Source: Goniomonas avonlea
Lineage: Eukaryota; Cryptophyceae; Goniomonadida; Goniomonadaceae
Assembly (NCBI GenBank): GCA_003573635.1
Contig: QUTJ01031748.1
Span: 1-16,704, forward strand
Reading direction: 5' to 3'
DNA length: 16,704 nucleotides
Each line of letters begins with the position of its first letter. The stretch's first letter is position 1. Below the pieces are notes generated by a model. That model searched no databases and was not told the origin of the DNA. It saw only the letters and a program-made list of their open reading frames with translations. This document shows, in pieces, positions 8,241 through 16,046 of the stretch. The position numbers and the translations under genes are program-made.

Positions 8241-9778
8241 ATGACTACAGTCAACCCGTCCCCTCCAACTACAGTCAACACATCTCGCACTGACCCACCC
8301 CCTCCAGAGGCCAATAACAGTGAAAAAGGTGAATCTTCCAAAGGCAGCAATACTGAGAGCTCTGGGGGGGGGAGGGAGGAGGAGGAGGAGGAGGATGGCT
8401 CAGGCAAAGATGGGCACCACCACCACCACCACCACCACACTCACGCTGGCAAACCTCATGATCTCCGCAACAGTCACGACCTGGATGCACCTGTAAGCAA
8501 TTTTTTTGAGGCCTATAATATGTTTCATGCATCATGTGTCTAGAATATGTTGAATCTGGCTCAGAAGTTTTGCACCTGCATGTTTACCATGCCACCGTGC
8601 ATAGGGGAGAAGAAACACGGGTGTGGGCCAGACAGCAGGTCCGCAGAGGGATCACTACACAGAGGGATCTCAGTACAGATGATGTGATGGCAACACTGAT
8701 GCTGCTGCTGACAGTGACGCTGATGGTGCTGGTGTGATGATGGTGAGTCACAGTATCTGACGTGCCGTTGCAGGGTTGGCACCAGAGCTGGTCATCCTTC
8801 GCTCCCCTCGTGATGGTCTTCCTGATCTGCATCCTGTAGGTTCCAATGCACACCTTCCACATCAGCACTAAACTTCAGACTCCATACACTGTTTTCATCA
8901 TAGTGATTCATAATCAACGAGCCACACATCAAGCATCATACATATGATGCCACTCATTTGCATGGCATGTGCTATTTGTCACATTCTTTGTCATATGAGA
9001 TGTCAGAACCAGCATATCACGCTGCCATTGGCTTCCCACGATGACTACCAGATGGTCCTTGGTTATGATCTTCTCTGTCTGGCAGTCTGTCTGACAGCTC
9101 ACAGACAGCATCTTGGCCACGGTCTGTCTGGCAGTCTCACCTCATTGACAGCATCCATTTATTCCTTGTGTCTCTGCCAGATATGCTCAAATGACTGCTT
9201 AAACATAGCCCTGTGTTAGCATACCGCTCGTGCTGACCACTTTTCACAGTGTGGTTGTGTGCTTGTATACCTGGTGCACAGCACTCTCTGCAGTGTTTGG
9301 CTGTCTCAGCACTGACAAGAAGGGCTATGTTGCCCTTGAAGACCTTGCTGCTTGTCGACTCTGTGAACAAGAACTGCAGCAGGTACTGTTTGTGCATTGT
9401 TGTCTGAAACCACTTGGGCAGATTTTTAATTTTCTGACCTTGTTAACCCAGTCTTGGATCTCAGTGCACCCAGTCAACCCAGTCTCGGATCTCATCAATT
9501 CCTCACCTCTTACTGAGACACCAATTCACTCCCTGTCTGTGCTGTGCAGGTTCTCTCTCACACCCATACACACTCTGACACACACCGCAACATTGGTTGG
9601 CCTTGTCACTGTGAGAGCTGCTTCGAACAGATCAAAGTTACAAAGCAAAACACTATTTCCTTTGTGTTTTCAGGCAGTTTCTAGTTATGAAAGTGTCTGT
9701 GCTGAACACTTGGACAGGAACTCAGAAGTGAAACAGTTGAGCACGAGGTGGGAGCCAGCGGTGGCAATGGGACTGTGA
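8241..9778 (+). CDS. Poly-His acidic protein with a hydrophobic segment and EF-hand-like loop, four-exon model
   Basis: Exons: 8241-8492, 8774-8835, 9250-9382 and 9674-9778 (stop TGA). All junctions are GT/AG and the phases agree (0, 2, 0), giving 183 residues. Residues 1-50 are Pro/Thr/Ser/Asn-rich. A run of six Glu and then eight His (about residues 59-66) follows, encoded by GAG and CAC triplet repeats. Residues about 93-124 are almost wholly hydrophobic (FAPLVMVFLICIL followed by VVVCLYTWC), long enough for one or two membrane passes, and this stretch is formed only by splicing exons 2 and 3. Then STDKKGYVALED resembles an EF-hand loop, but position 1 is Ser and position 12 Asp, so calcium binding is doubtful. 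I do not recognise the family. The exon may begin upstream at an acceptor ending 8219, in the same open frame. The start lies about 50 bp from unit B, so this could be the 3' part of the interrupted TIG gene. Intron 3 is a multiple of three with no stop, so it could be retained. Confidence 0.5.
8375..8439 (+). repeat. Coding GAG and CAC triplet repeats
   Basis: A G-run leads into (GAG/GGA)n up to about 8394, and (CAC)n follows at about 8416-8437. They encode the Glu and His runs of the gene model here and are likely to vary in length between strains. Confidence 0.8.
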
Positions 9779-10485
9779 TTGGGTACGCTCTCCTCTTAAC
9801 AACCCCCCCCTTGGCACTTCTTGCTCTCACATTCTACCCCTGACCCACCACCTCGCTCTTCCGAGTGACATTTAGCTTCATGTGTTTGAATGGAGAAAGG
9901 GATTTCACTACATGTGCTCATAACCAAATATCCCAGTATGGTTAAAGTTATCTTAAGTCCAAGTCCGATCTTGTAGTCTGATAACAAAGTCCAAAATGTA
10001 GAAGTACGCTGTCTCCACAGCGATCCCCAGAGCCGAAGAGGATCGTTAAATCACAAATGCATCCACAAAGACTCCAAAAGAACGAACACAGCGTGAATAA
10101 CAAGCAAAAATGACAGGTGGGAAATGAAAAAAATGATGGGAACACCACCCTCATCTGAACAAAATGCCAACAGTCACATCAGCTGATTAGAGCCGTTAGA
10201 AGACCGTTTCTCAGCTGATTACAGCAGTTGGAGGGCTGTTTTTAAATGTGATTGAGCCGCTCTTACACCAAAATTGTCAAGCAGGAGCACAAATGGAAAA
10301 ATCACACAGTACCAGATTCCCCAAAAGGCAGATGGATTCCATGGTATCCAGCCATTATTGATCAAAATCCCACCAAAAGACAAACACCCAGGACGGCTTT
10401 TCTCCCATAATTAAGGAGATTTCTGCAGCGAGATTTTACCAATTTCACCCCCAAATGGAGTGGTTTGATCATGAAAAGATAGGGA
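9779..10485. other. Roughly 700 bp more AT-rich stretch, no convincing gene
   Basis: Composition becomes more AT-rich than on either side. I see no splice-compatible coding frame on either strand that I would defend. It holds an imperfect direct repeat: TCAGCTGATTAGAGCCGTTA near 10177 and TCAGCTGATTACAGCAGTTG near 10210, each followed by a similar GACCGTTT or GGCTGTTT tail. The change in composition could reflect an inserted, unrecognised element. Confidence 0.4.
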
Positions 10486-11323
10486 TTGCCACAAATCGTC
10501 TGGAGAAAAACAGACGGCAAGAAACTGAAAATCGAGCTCCATAAAGACCAGCGCAGCCCAGCAGGGAAAACACAAATTTGCCCTGTCCAGATGCCCGCAT
10601 GCCAGTCTTCCTCCCAACAAATCAAAGAACCAGGTGCCCATATTTACCCCAGGACCATTCACCACCGTGGAGCACACCTGACAAAGAAGGATATCCAGTA
10701 AGTACTGAAAGGTTCTAAGTCCACAGCTCAGGTACTCAGCTGTTGTGTGGCAAAGCATAAACAGTGAAGCACAAACAACAATTGAGCACACTATCATTAA
10801 ACTGTCAACTAATGTTTACTGAGTGACCTGTTGGCATACACTGGCATTCTTACAGGCACAGCCCTTACCAATGCAATGTCAATTTTGATCTTCTCTCAGC
10901 ACTGGTCAAATACACATCAAGTATCTGGCCCAACACATGCACACACCCTGTGACACACCAACCTCAGACTTTTTTTTCCAATGCATAATGGGCACACACA
11001 CACACACACCACAATCTCAGACAAAATTTGAAATTGATTGCTCTCCACAGGGGCACCACCTTCATCTACAGAAGCACATGGCCTCCGGTGCCTGTAATGA
11101 CTCCCATGAGTAGCCTTGCGCCGTCCAACAAACAGTAAGCCTGGCACATTCAATACCCATCCATTATCTTTGTGTGGGCTGATTGCTGATGTACATGTGG
11201 TTTTTGAACTGCAGAAAAAATGCAGTACAGGTCAAGACATTGCAAAGGCCCCTGCTGGTTGTGGCACATGTCGATAAACCAAGTTCAGTGAAGTGTGATT
11301 GGGCACAGGCTCATCACACTTGA
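10486..11323 (+). CDS. Tentative multi-exon gene fragment, function unknown
   Basis: Candidate exons: about 10486-10697 (donor gtaagt, phase 2; 5' limit unknown), 10856-10920 (acceptor ttacag), 11051-11093 or 11134 (acceptor ctccacag) and 11215-11323 (acceptor actgcag, stop TGA). The second exon reads HSPYQCNVNFDLLSALVKYT in the frame set by the first, and its phase-1 end fits RAPPSSTEAHGLRC in the third. A different combination that skips it also keeps frame (GTTFIYRSTWPPVPVM in exon 3), so the model is not unique. I recognise no domain. The minus strand is also open over 10411-10797. The splice signals are the main support. Confidence 0.3.
10993..11009. repeat. (CA)n microsatellite
   Basis: About eight CA units, inside a putative intron. 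Confidence 0.9.
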
Positions 11324-11417
11324 ATGATCTTGGGATGGCTGAGCAGGATGCCAATCGACTGCCCCTGCAACACACACAATTTTGTGTCCGTGAGGCACAG
11401 ATGACCTGGTGCTTCAG
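11309..11417 (+). other. Exon-like segment, open on both strands
   Basis: On the plus strand an acceptor (gggcacag) precedes a frame containing NDLGMAEQDANRLPLQHTQF, then CVREAQMTWCF, and a donor gtagta at 11418. The minus strand over 11330-11460 is equally protein-like (VLPEAPGHLCLTDTKLCVLQ, then GQSIGILLSHPKIIQ). Only one can be the coding strand, and I cannot tell which. Confidence 0.25.
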
Positions 11418-11494
11418 GTAGTACGGTATACCTGTGGCACCCACACACGACAACTTTCAGACTGTTAAGAGGGAGTGAGAGAGAAGAGAAAGTG

Positions 11495-11500
<6 letters not shown>

Positions 11501-11550
<50 letters not shown>
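11501..11550. repeat. (GA)25 microsatellite
   Basis: Twenty-five uninterrupted GA units, preceded by imperfect GA-rich sequence from 11468. The Arg/Glu frames across it are repeat artefacts. Confidence 0.95.
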
Positions 11551-11556
<6 letters not shown>

Positions 11557-11687
11557 GAGACAAGAAAAGGCCACAGATGTGTGTGTGAGTGAGGATCCAA
11601 CCGTGCAGGAACCACAGAGCAGCCACAGGGCCAGCACAGAGGCACTGGATCTGCCTGGAGGCAGGAGAGAGAGGGGTGGGGGGGAGG

Positions 11688-11729
11688 AGAGTGAGAGTGA
11701 GTGTGTGAGTGAGTGTGTGTGTGTGTGTG
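11688..11729. repeat. GA/TG-rich simple sequence flanking unit C
   Basis: Mixed GAGTGTGTGAG units end in (GT)n at about 11713-11729, immediately before unit C. Similar TG then GA sequence resumes at 12651 on the other side. Confidence 0.85.
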
Positions 11730-12649
11730 CTGCTACTTGGTTGCTGCAATAGTTTGTCTCATAGGAAGTTAGAGTGACGCTAATCGCCTTGCATACTTTG
11801 ACATGTCAAACTTTGGGAAAGTTTGCCATGTTGGGCCACCGACCACTCACCAGTGCTTCCACTTTTCTACCATGGCACAGGAACTGGCAACTGCCCAGGT
11901 TTCAATACACAGACCCTGACCGCCAACAGCCTGGCCTACTGCCCCGACCACGTGGCTCCACAGCCTTGCCACAGCGAGAGTACAACACCACATAGTTTGC
12001 GGCTGGCAAACTTGGCGACATCCCGTGCTGGCACAGTGCCGCCGGTTCTTCGCGGCCAAATCGAGGAGTCCTTGTGCGCGTGCCGGTGTACCTTTGAGTT
12101 TGCGGTCAGGGACACTGGGTCGATGAGGACTCTCTTCGAGGAGAGCCCAACATCGTCGAGTGTCTTCTCTGCCTCGTCCTGCCATCCAACCCCGAGGCAA
12201 GAAAAGAGTCCGAGCTGGGTGCGACCGGGCTCAAAGGGGTCACTGGTTGATGCTCTGTCCACAACACCATGGTAGTCATCCTTAATAACTACAGTGTGTG
12301 CGGGCAGCACGATCAGGCCTGCCTTGGCCGGGTCATCTCCCCAACCCTCACGCTGCATGCGACCCAGGTCTGATGAGCACACACACTGAATGTATGGGCT
12401 GTTGACCGTGCCGAATACGTTGGAGGTGTGGCGCCAAGCGAACCCCTCGGCGGGGTCGATCACTGATACTGCGTCCCGCGCTGTCCAATGCCTGGGTTTA
12501 CTGAGGAATACTGTATATCGCGAAGTAAGGTCGTAAACCGCAGTAGCGATCACCGCCTGCAGCCTGCTTGTACCCAGATATCACGATATGCTTTTTGTTA
12601 ACAAGTGTAGCTCCCTACCCTAGCTAACTCGTGATGAATGGTGTGACAA
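11729..12649 (-). mobile_element. Unit C: third copy of the family, reverse orientation
   Basis: Read on the minus strand, it starts TTGTCACACCATTCATCACG (from 12649) and ends AGCAACCAAGTAGCA (near 11731), matching the two ends of unit B. It contains an RT segment (12553 to about 11955, minus strand) and, from about 11950 to 11823, a segment homologous to unit B 7840-7990. That segment lies in the opposite direction to the RT, with the cysteine-rich peptide CPGFNTQTLTANSLAYCPDH on the plus strand. The two parts meet abruptly at about 11950-11958. At 0.92 kb it is a truncated and rearranged copy. Confidence 0.7.
11950..12553 (-). pseudogene. Reverse transcriptase fragment (unit C)
   Basis: This is a continuous minus-strand frame from 12553. 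It shows SVIDPAEGFAWRHT (likely motif A, aspartate plus an aromatic), VFGTVNSPYIQ (resembling motif B, PFG..SP), then HTVVIKDDYHGVVD with the catalytic-type DD at 12280-12275, and the thumb (GVGWQDEAEKTLDDVGLSS). It continues into VPARDVAKF and, after a one-base shift, NYVVLYSRCGKA, matching unit B's linker. It stops there, without RNase H. The first part (AVYDLTSRYTVFLSKPRHWT) has no clear match in unit B's RT. It could be the RT finger region, or a displaced piece of the RNase H linker (compare RTWTASDVV in unit B). Confidence 0.65.
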
Positions 12650-13262
12650 TATGTGTGTGTGAGAGAGAAGAGAGACGGACACACCGACACACAGACACAT
12701 AGAGCGTCGCAACATTGCATTTGTTTGAATTAGGTAGTGGGAAGATAGACAGCCCAGTCCTAGGCCTGGGTGTGTGCCTGAGACTGCACCATGAGACAGG
12801 GAGGAGCCGTTGCCAATGATGAATGAATGATGCAATTTGGTGCTTGACCAAATTGTCCTTCAAGATACTACCATTTTGAAACCTGCCAAGGCTTTGGGAC
12901 TTGAGCTTGTCATCTCCACACTTTATTTGGCAGGCAGGGTTGCTGTTCAATTGCGGCTTGGGGCATGAAAAGAGAGTGAAAAAGGCAGTGTATGAAATGA
13001 GCGCCTCACTGCACACTGTGAGCCTGCTACTTCATGGTGGCTTAAATCACATAGTCATCCAGTAGGCTGAGTTGGTGGGTCCAGTCAAGACCGATCATGA
13101 ACCAAGCACCAAGGGATGTCTAATTGTGGATACCTTACTGGGTTCAGGTTTGTTGGTAGTCCAGTGATTTCATAAGGCTGTGGTCCATGATTTGCTGTTG
13201 CGCAAGAAGGTACCACCACCTTCACACAACTAAGCATCCGGACAAAGACTTGACCATTTCAG
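12650..13262. other. About 600 bp without a supported gene
   Basis: It begins with TG/GA and ACAC-rich simple sequence (12651-12705). The segment 12835-12966 is open on both strands (plus: NLVLDQIVLQDTTILKPAKA; minus: a 130-codon frame to 12624), but no splice acceptor supports the plus reading. No RNA gene is seen. Confidence 0.35.
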
Positions 13263-13442
13263 CTTGCTGGGATTCGAACTGTTGTGTGCAAGATGCAGCC
13301 AGCATGGATCACCAGTACCAAGATCAACGGCAGCCAACTCCTGGCACAACATGTGTGCCGCTGTTTGTCACTGTTGGCTCATCAAGGAGCAGTGGTGTGT
13401 GATCATGTAGGCAGTATGAGTGGTCTCCTACGAGACCAGAAG
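13263..13442 (+). CDS. Candidate internal exon, unknown product
   Basis: An acceptor (gaccatttcag, ending 13262) is followed by 60 open codons and a donor (AAG|gtactc at 13443), phase 0 at both ends. The peptide reads MQPAWITSTKINGSQLLAQH, then SGLLRDQK. I recognise no family. The other two plus frames and the minus strand are also partly open here, so support rests on the splice sites. Confidence 0.3.
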
Positions 13443-13536
13443 GTACTCGCAAGGTCGTAGAACTGGTGCCTGCTCCTCCTGGCTCAGCAAACTCTTTGGT
13501 TGAGCTCCGTTTGTTGACACCGGAGCATGTGAAGGG

Positions 13537-13738
13537 GTCATGACGTGCGGCGACCTGACAGGCCATGCGTTGTCATGACCTGACAGGGCATGTGTTGTCA
13601 TGGCGACATGACCTGACAGGGTCATGTGTTGTCATGACCTGACGTGTGGCGACATGACCTGACGGGCCATATGTTGTCATGGCGACATGACCTGGCAGCG
13701 TCATGCGTTACCATGACCTGACGTGCGGCGACCTGACC
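13537..13738. repeat. Palindrome-containing minisatellite
   Basis: Imperfect units combine CATGACCTGAC, GGTCATG or GGCCATG, GTTGTCATG and GGCGACATGACC, about six units of roughly 25-45 bases. One unit is a perfect hairpin: ACATGACC (13606-13613), loop TGACAG, GGTCATGT (13620-13627). The unequal unit length and lack of unique spacers rule out a CRISPR array. Confidence 0.8.
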
Positions 13739-14546
13739 TCAACGTTGCCTGCGCCAATGAGGGCTATCGTCCCTCTCGTGTCTACTTCATATGGGAAAGA
13801 TGTGTATGCATCATGTGCGTGTGCACAGCTGTGTGCGATGTGTGTCGTTGTCATTTACATCTCTTTTCTATTACTGCTCCTGAGGGGCCACCATTGTCTG
13901 CCTAGTGGGTTCATGTCGCCTCAGCAAAGCCAGAGGCCAAGGTTCTTACATGTGTGATCCCTCTGAGCAGCACTGCACCCATTTTTGCCACTTGATGGCC
14001 CAGGCTGCTCACAGGCAAGCACACCTTCAGGCCACTGCACCTGTGACCCAGATGTGGGTTTACCCAGAGAGACACCTCTAGAGCGACACCTCCACTGATG
14101 GCGCCATCAACCACCCCAGGTGGTGCTTGTGAGACATGACACACCCACAATGTGAGGACTGGTATGCTGCCCTGCTGAGGTAGGCTTGTGGCACTGTCCG
14201 TCCAAACTAAAGCCACTGAAGACAAGGGAGCCCAGTCTTGACTGCGAAACCAGAGACCTTCCCAACTCTCAACTCTATTTTGTACTTCTTGCAAGGCTGT
14301 CAGTGAACTTGCCGGTGGGTGTGGGAGGGTGGGGTCCTGGGAAGGAGAGAGACGAGCAGGGGCGAGGGCGAAGGGGGGCAGAGACGAGGGGCAGGTGCAT
14401 TTCCCTCAACTGCAGTACCACCATGTTGTTTCTATAATCATCCATTATCAATTATCAAAAACCAATACCGGGTTTAGATAGCAGTAAGTATTGATGCAGA
14501 GAAGAAAATGTATCAATATCATATTGAGTCTCACGATGTGCTGCAG
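13739..14546. other. About 800 bp without a firm gene
   Basis: It may contain exons of the gene ending at 15163 (for example open sequence at 13740-13905), but no pair of splice sites gives a frame I trust. It holds a G-quadruplex motif and G/GA-rich sequence at about 14314-14396. Confidence 0.35.
14317..14334 (+). other. G-quadruplex motif
   Basis: GGGTGTGGGAGGGTGGGG: four G-tracts of at least three with loops of 3, 1 and 1 bases, a compact motif expected to fold stably. It lies in an apparent intron or intergenic stretch. Confidence 0.7.
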
Positions 14547-15163
14547 ACCACCCCCTTCAGGTTGGGGCCGTGATCAAGGGCAAAGTCAAAGTCAGCCTCT
14601 GCCACAACCGCAGTTGGCACCCATGTCAGCAAGGCACACAGGCAAGATGCGACAAGACACTTCTTCCCAGCGGATTGTCAGTGGGTTTGTGCACGAGGCA
14701 ATGCAAGACTGGGCACGGCAGCGCGGCAAGGTCACTGGCAAGCCTCTGGTGCTCCCTCTTTTTATCTCTCCTCCCTCCCTCCTCCTCTCTCTCTGCCCTC
14801 CCTCTTTCCCCTCCTCCCTCACTGTCTGGGGCCTTCTGTCTGTGTCGTTTCACAGTTGCTCTCTCGCTCCCGTGCTGCACCTTTCTGTCACACATTTTGT
14901 ACACACTCCACCTGCCATATTTTTGTGCCCTCCACCTTTCACTGTGGATCTGTAGGTGCTATGCTCCCAGACTGCTGGACTTTTCTCTTTGACACACTCT
15001 TCCCACCCTACAGCAACCAGAGCCTGCCCCAGAAGCAGCTGTCAACCTCCGACGCTCTCCCGTCACAGAGATTGCAGACTCTGAGTGGTGGGAAATGTCT
15101 CCTTGCATCAGGCAAGCCCTGTGTGATAGGCAGGCCTCCAGTCCCCCACGACATGGGCCATAA
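14547..15163 (+). CDS. Last two exons of an unidentified gene
   Basis: Exon 14547-14748 follows the acceptor gtgctgcag and ends with CTG|gtgctc. Intron 14749-15013 has a strong pyrimidine tract, and exon 15014-15163 follows accctacag and ends with TAA. Phase 0 is kept across the junction. The first exon begins Gln/Pro-rich (SQSQPLPQPQLAP) and then has a charged helix (SGFVHEAMQDWARQRGKV). The second gives QPEPAPEAAVNLRR, then VTEIADSEWWEMS, with several cysteines. I recognise no domain. Upstream exons are not fixed. An alternative frame in the last exon stays open to 15257 and ends in an alanine-rich hydrophobic stretch, but it does not fit the donor phase. The AATAAA at 15439 is a plausible 3' signal. 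Confidence 0.45.
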
Positions 15164-15660
15164 TCTCGGCCCGAATACCCTGGCCTCACTTGTTGCAGCG
15201 GCTGTTGTTGCCATGTACCTAGTTGCTGCAGCCAAAGGCCAAGGTGGACCCATGTGAACATGCGTGAACATGCGTGAAGCGTGAACATGTGGCAAGGGAA
15301 TGAGGGAAGAAACACAGGACAGCTCAGTCCCTTGCAACCGCATGGTCACCCAGTGATTATCAGAAAACTGGTCCTAACAACCAAACTCTGGCAGTTGGCA
15401 AACATGCTGTGTGAGTCTGAGGATGATGCCCCCCATTCAATAAAACCAGTTACCATATTTGACTTTCTCTCTCTTTTTCTTGTCTTTTAACAAGATATGC
15501 ATATCCAAGTCATATGCATGTCAAGACAGCATCTTTTCAGCAAATGCAAACAATGAAAGCTCAAGAAAGGGAATTTACCCCTGCGGGTGGCACAGGAAGT
15601 GGGGTAGCAGGTCCAGCACACTGACCAGGCGAATCGCCTCAACCCCACACGGATCGTGCC
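15164..15660. other. Presumed 3' UTR and intergenic sequence
   Basis: A short direct repeat of GTGAACATG or GTGAAC units lies at 15253-15289 (three copies of a TGCGTGAACATG-like unit). Apart from the polyadenylation signal candidate, I see nothing else. Confidence 0.35.
15439..15444 (+). promoter_or_regulatory. Candidate polyadenylation signal AATAAA
   Basis: AATAAA lies about 275 bases after the stop codon of the preceding gene model and is followed by T-rich sequence (15461-15490) that could serve as a downstream element. Confidence 0.4.
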
Positions 15661-16046
15661 ATGGGGGGGATGCTGCCGAATTCGGGCAAATCGGTCTGTC
15701 TTTTGGTGTGTAGATCTCACGCCGCATGTCATGGTCTGTGTCGACTTTTGAATGTTTTTGAGCCAAGGACTCCAGGAAGCCATGTTCCAAGGATTTTGAA
15801 TGCTTTTGCATGGGCACAGGTGTTTATTTCGTTTTTACTCTCAAACAACAGGGTATTGTCTTGAGCCAGGTGTTTTTATTTTCGCTGGGTTGCGCTGTGC
15901 AGTGTGCGATTACCCCCAGGGACTTGAAGTCCTGCTCAATAGTAATTGTGCCAAGGACCTATACAGAGCATTTTTTTCTCTCTCTCTCCTAGCCTCAGAT
16001 AAGTCTAATGTTTATTCAAACTTTACTGAGGAGCTTAGTCGTGTAG
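15661..16046 (+). CDS. Tentative two-exon gene fragment
   Basis: An open frame from about 15661 to 15819 (RLLNVFEPRTPGSHVPRILN, then AFAWAQ) ends with donor CAG|gtgttt. A strong pyrimidine-tract acceptor (tctctctcctag, ending 15992) leads to PQISLMFIQTLLRSLVV and a TAG at 16044-16046, in phase. The minus strand over 15575-15817 also reads well (MQKHSKSLEHGFLESLAQKH, then PICPNSAASPPWHDPC) with a donor gtaaat at its end, so the coding strand is uncertain. No known domain is recognised. Confidence 0.3.

Noticed and set aside
9290-9345. Functional EF-hand in the gene ending at 9778
   Set aside because: Loop position 1 is Ser and position 12 is Asp rather than the usual Asp and Glu; only a resemblance can be claimed.
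9230-9778. Single continuous 182-codon ORF
   Set aside because: The middle third (9383-9673) reads unlike protein and has a clear donor and acceptor. It is more likely an intron whose length happens to be a multiple of three, although retention cannot be excluded.
11492-11752. Arg/Glu repeat protein
   Set aside because: Artefact of the (GA)25 microsatellite; all six frames through it are open for trivial reasons.
12835-12966. Plus-strand exon reading NLVLDQIVLQDTTILKPAKA
   Set aside because: The frame opens after a stop with no AG acceptor before it, so no splicing model supports it.
13537-13738. CRISPR-like array
   Set aside because: Units are irregular, there are no unique spacers of constant length, there are no cas genes, and the context is eukaryotic.
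14856-15257. Longer alternative last exon ending in an alanine-rich hydrophobic stretch
   Set aside because: Its phase does not match the only good upstream donor (14749), whereas the frame ending at 15163 does.
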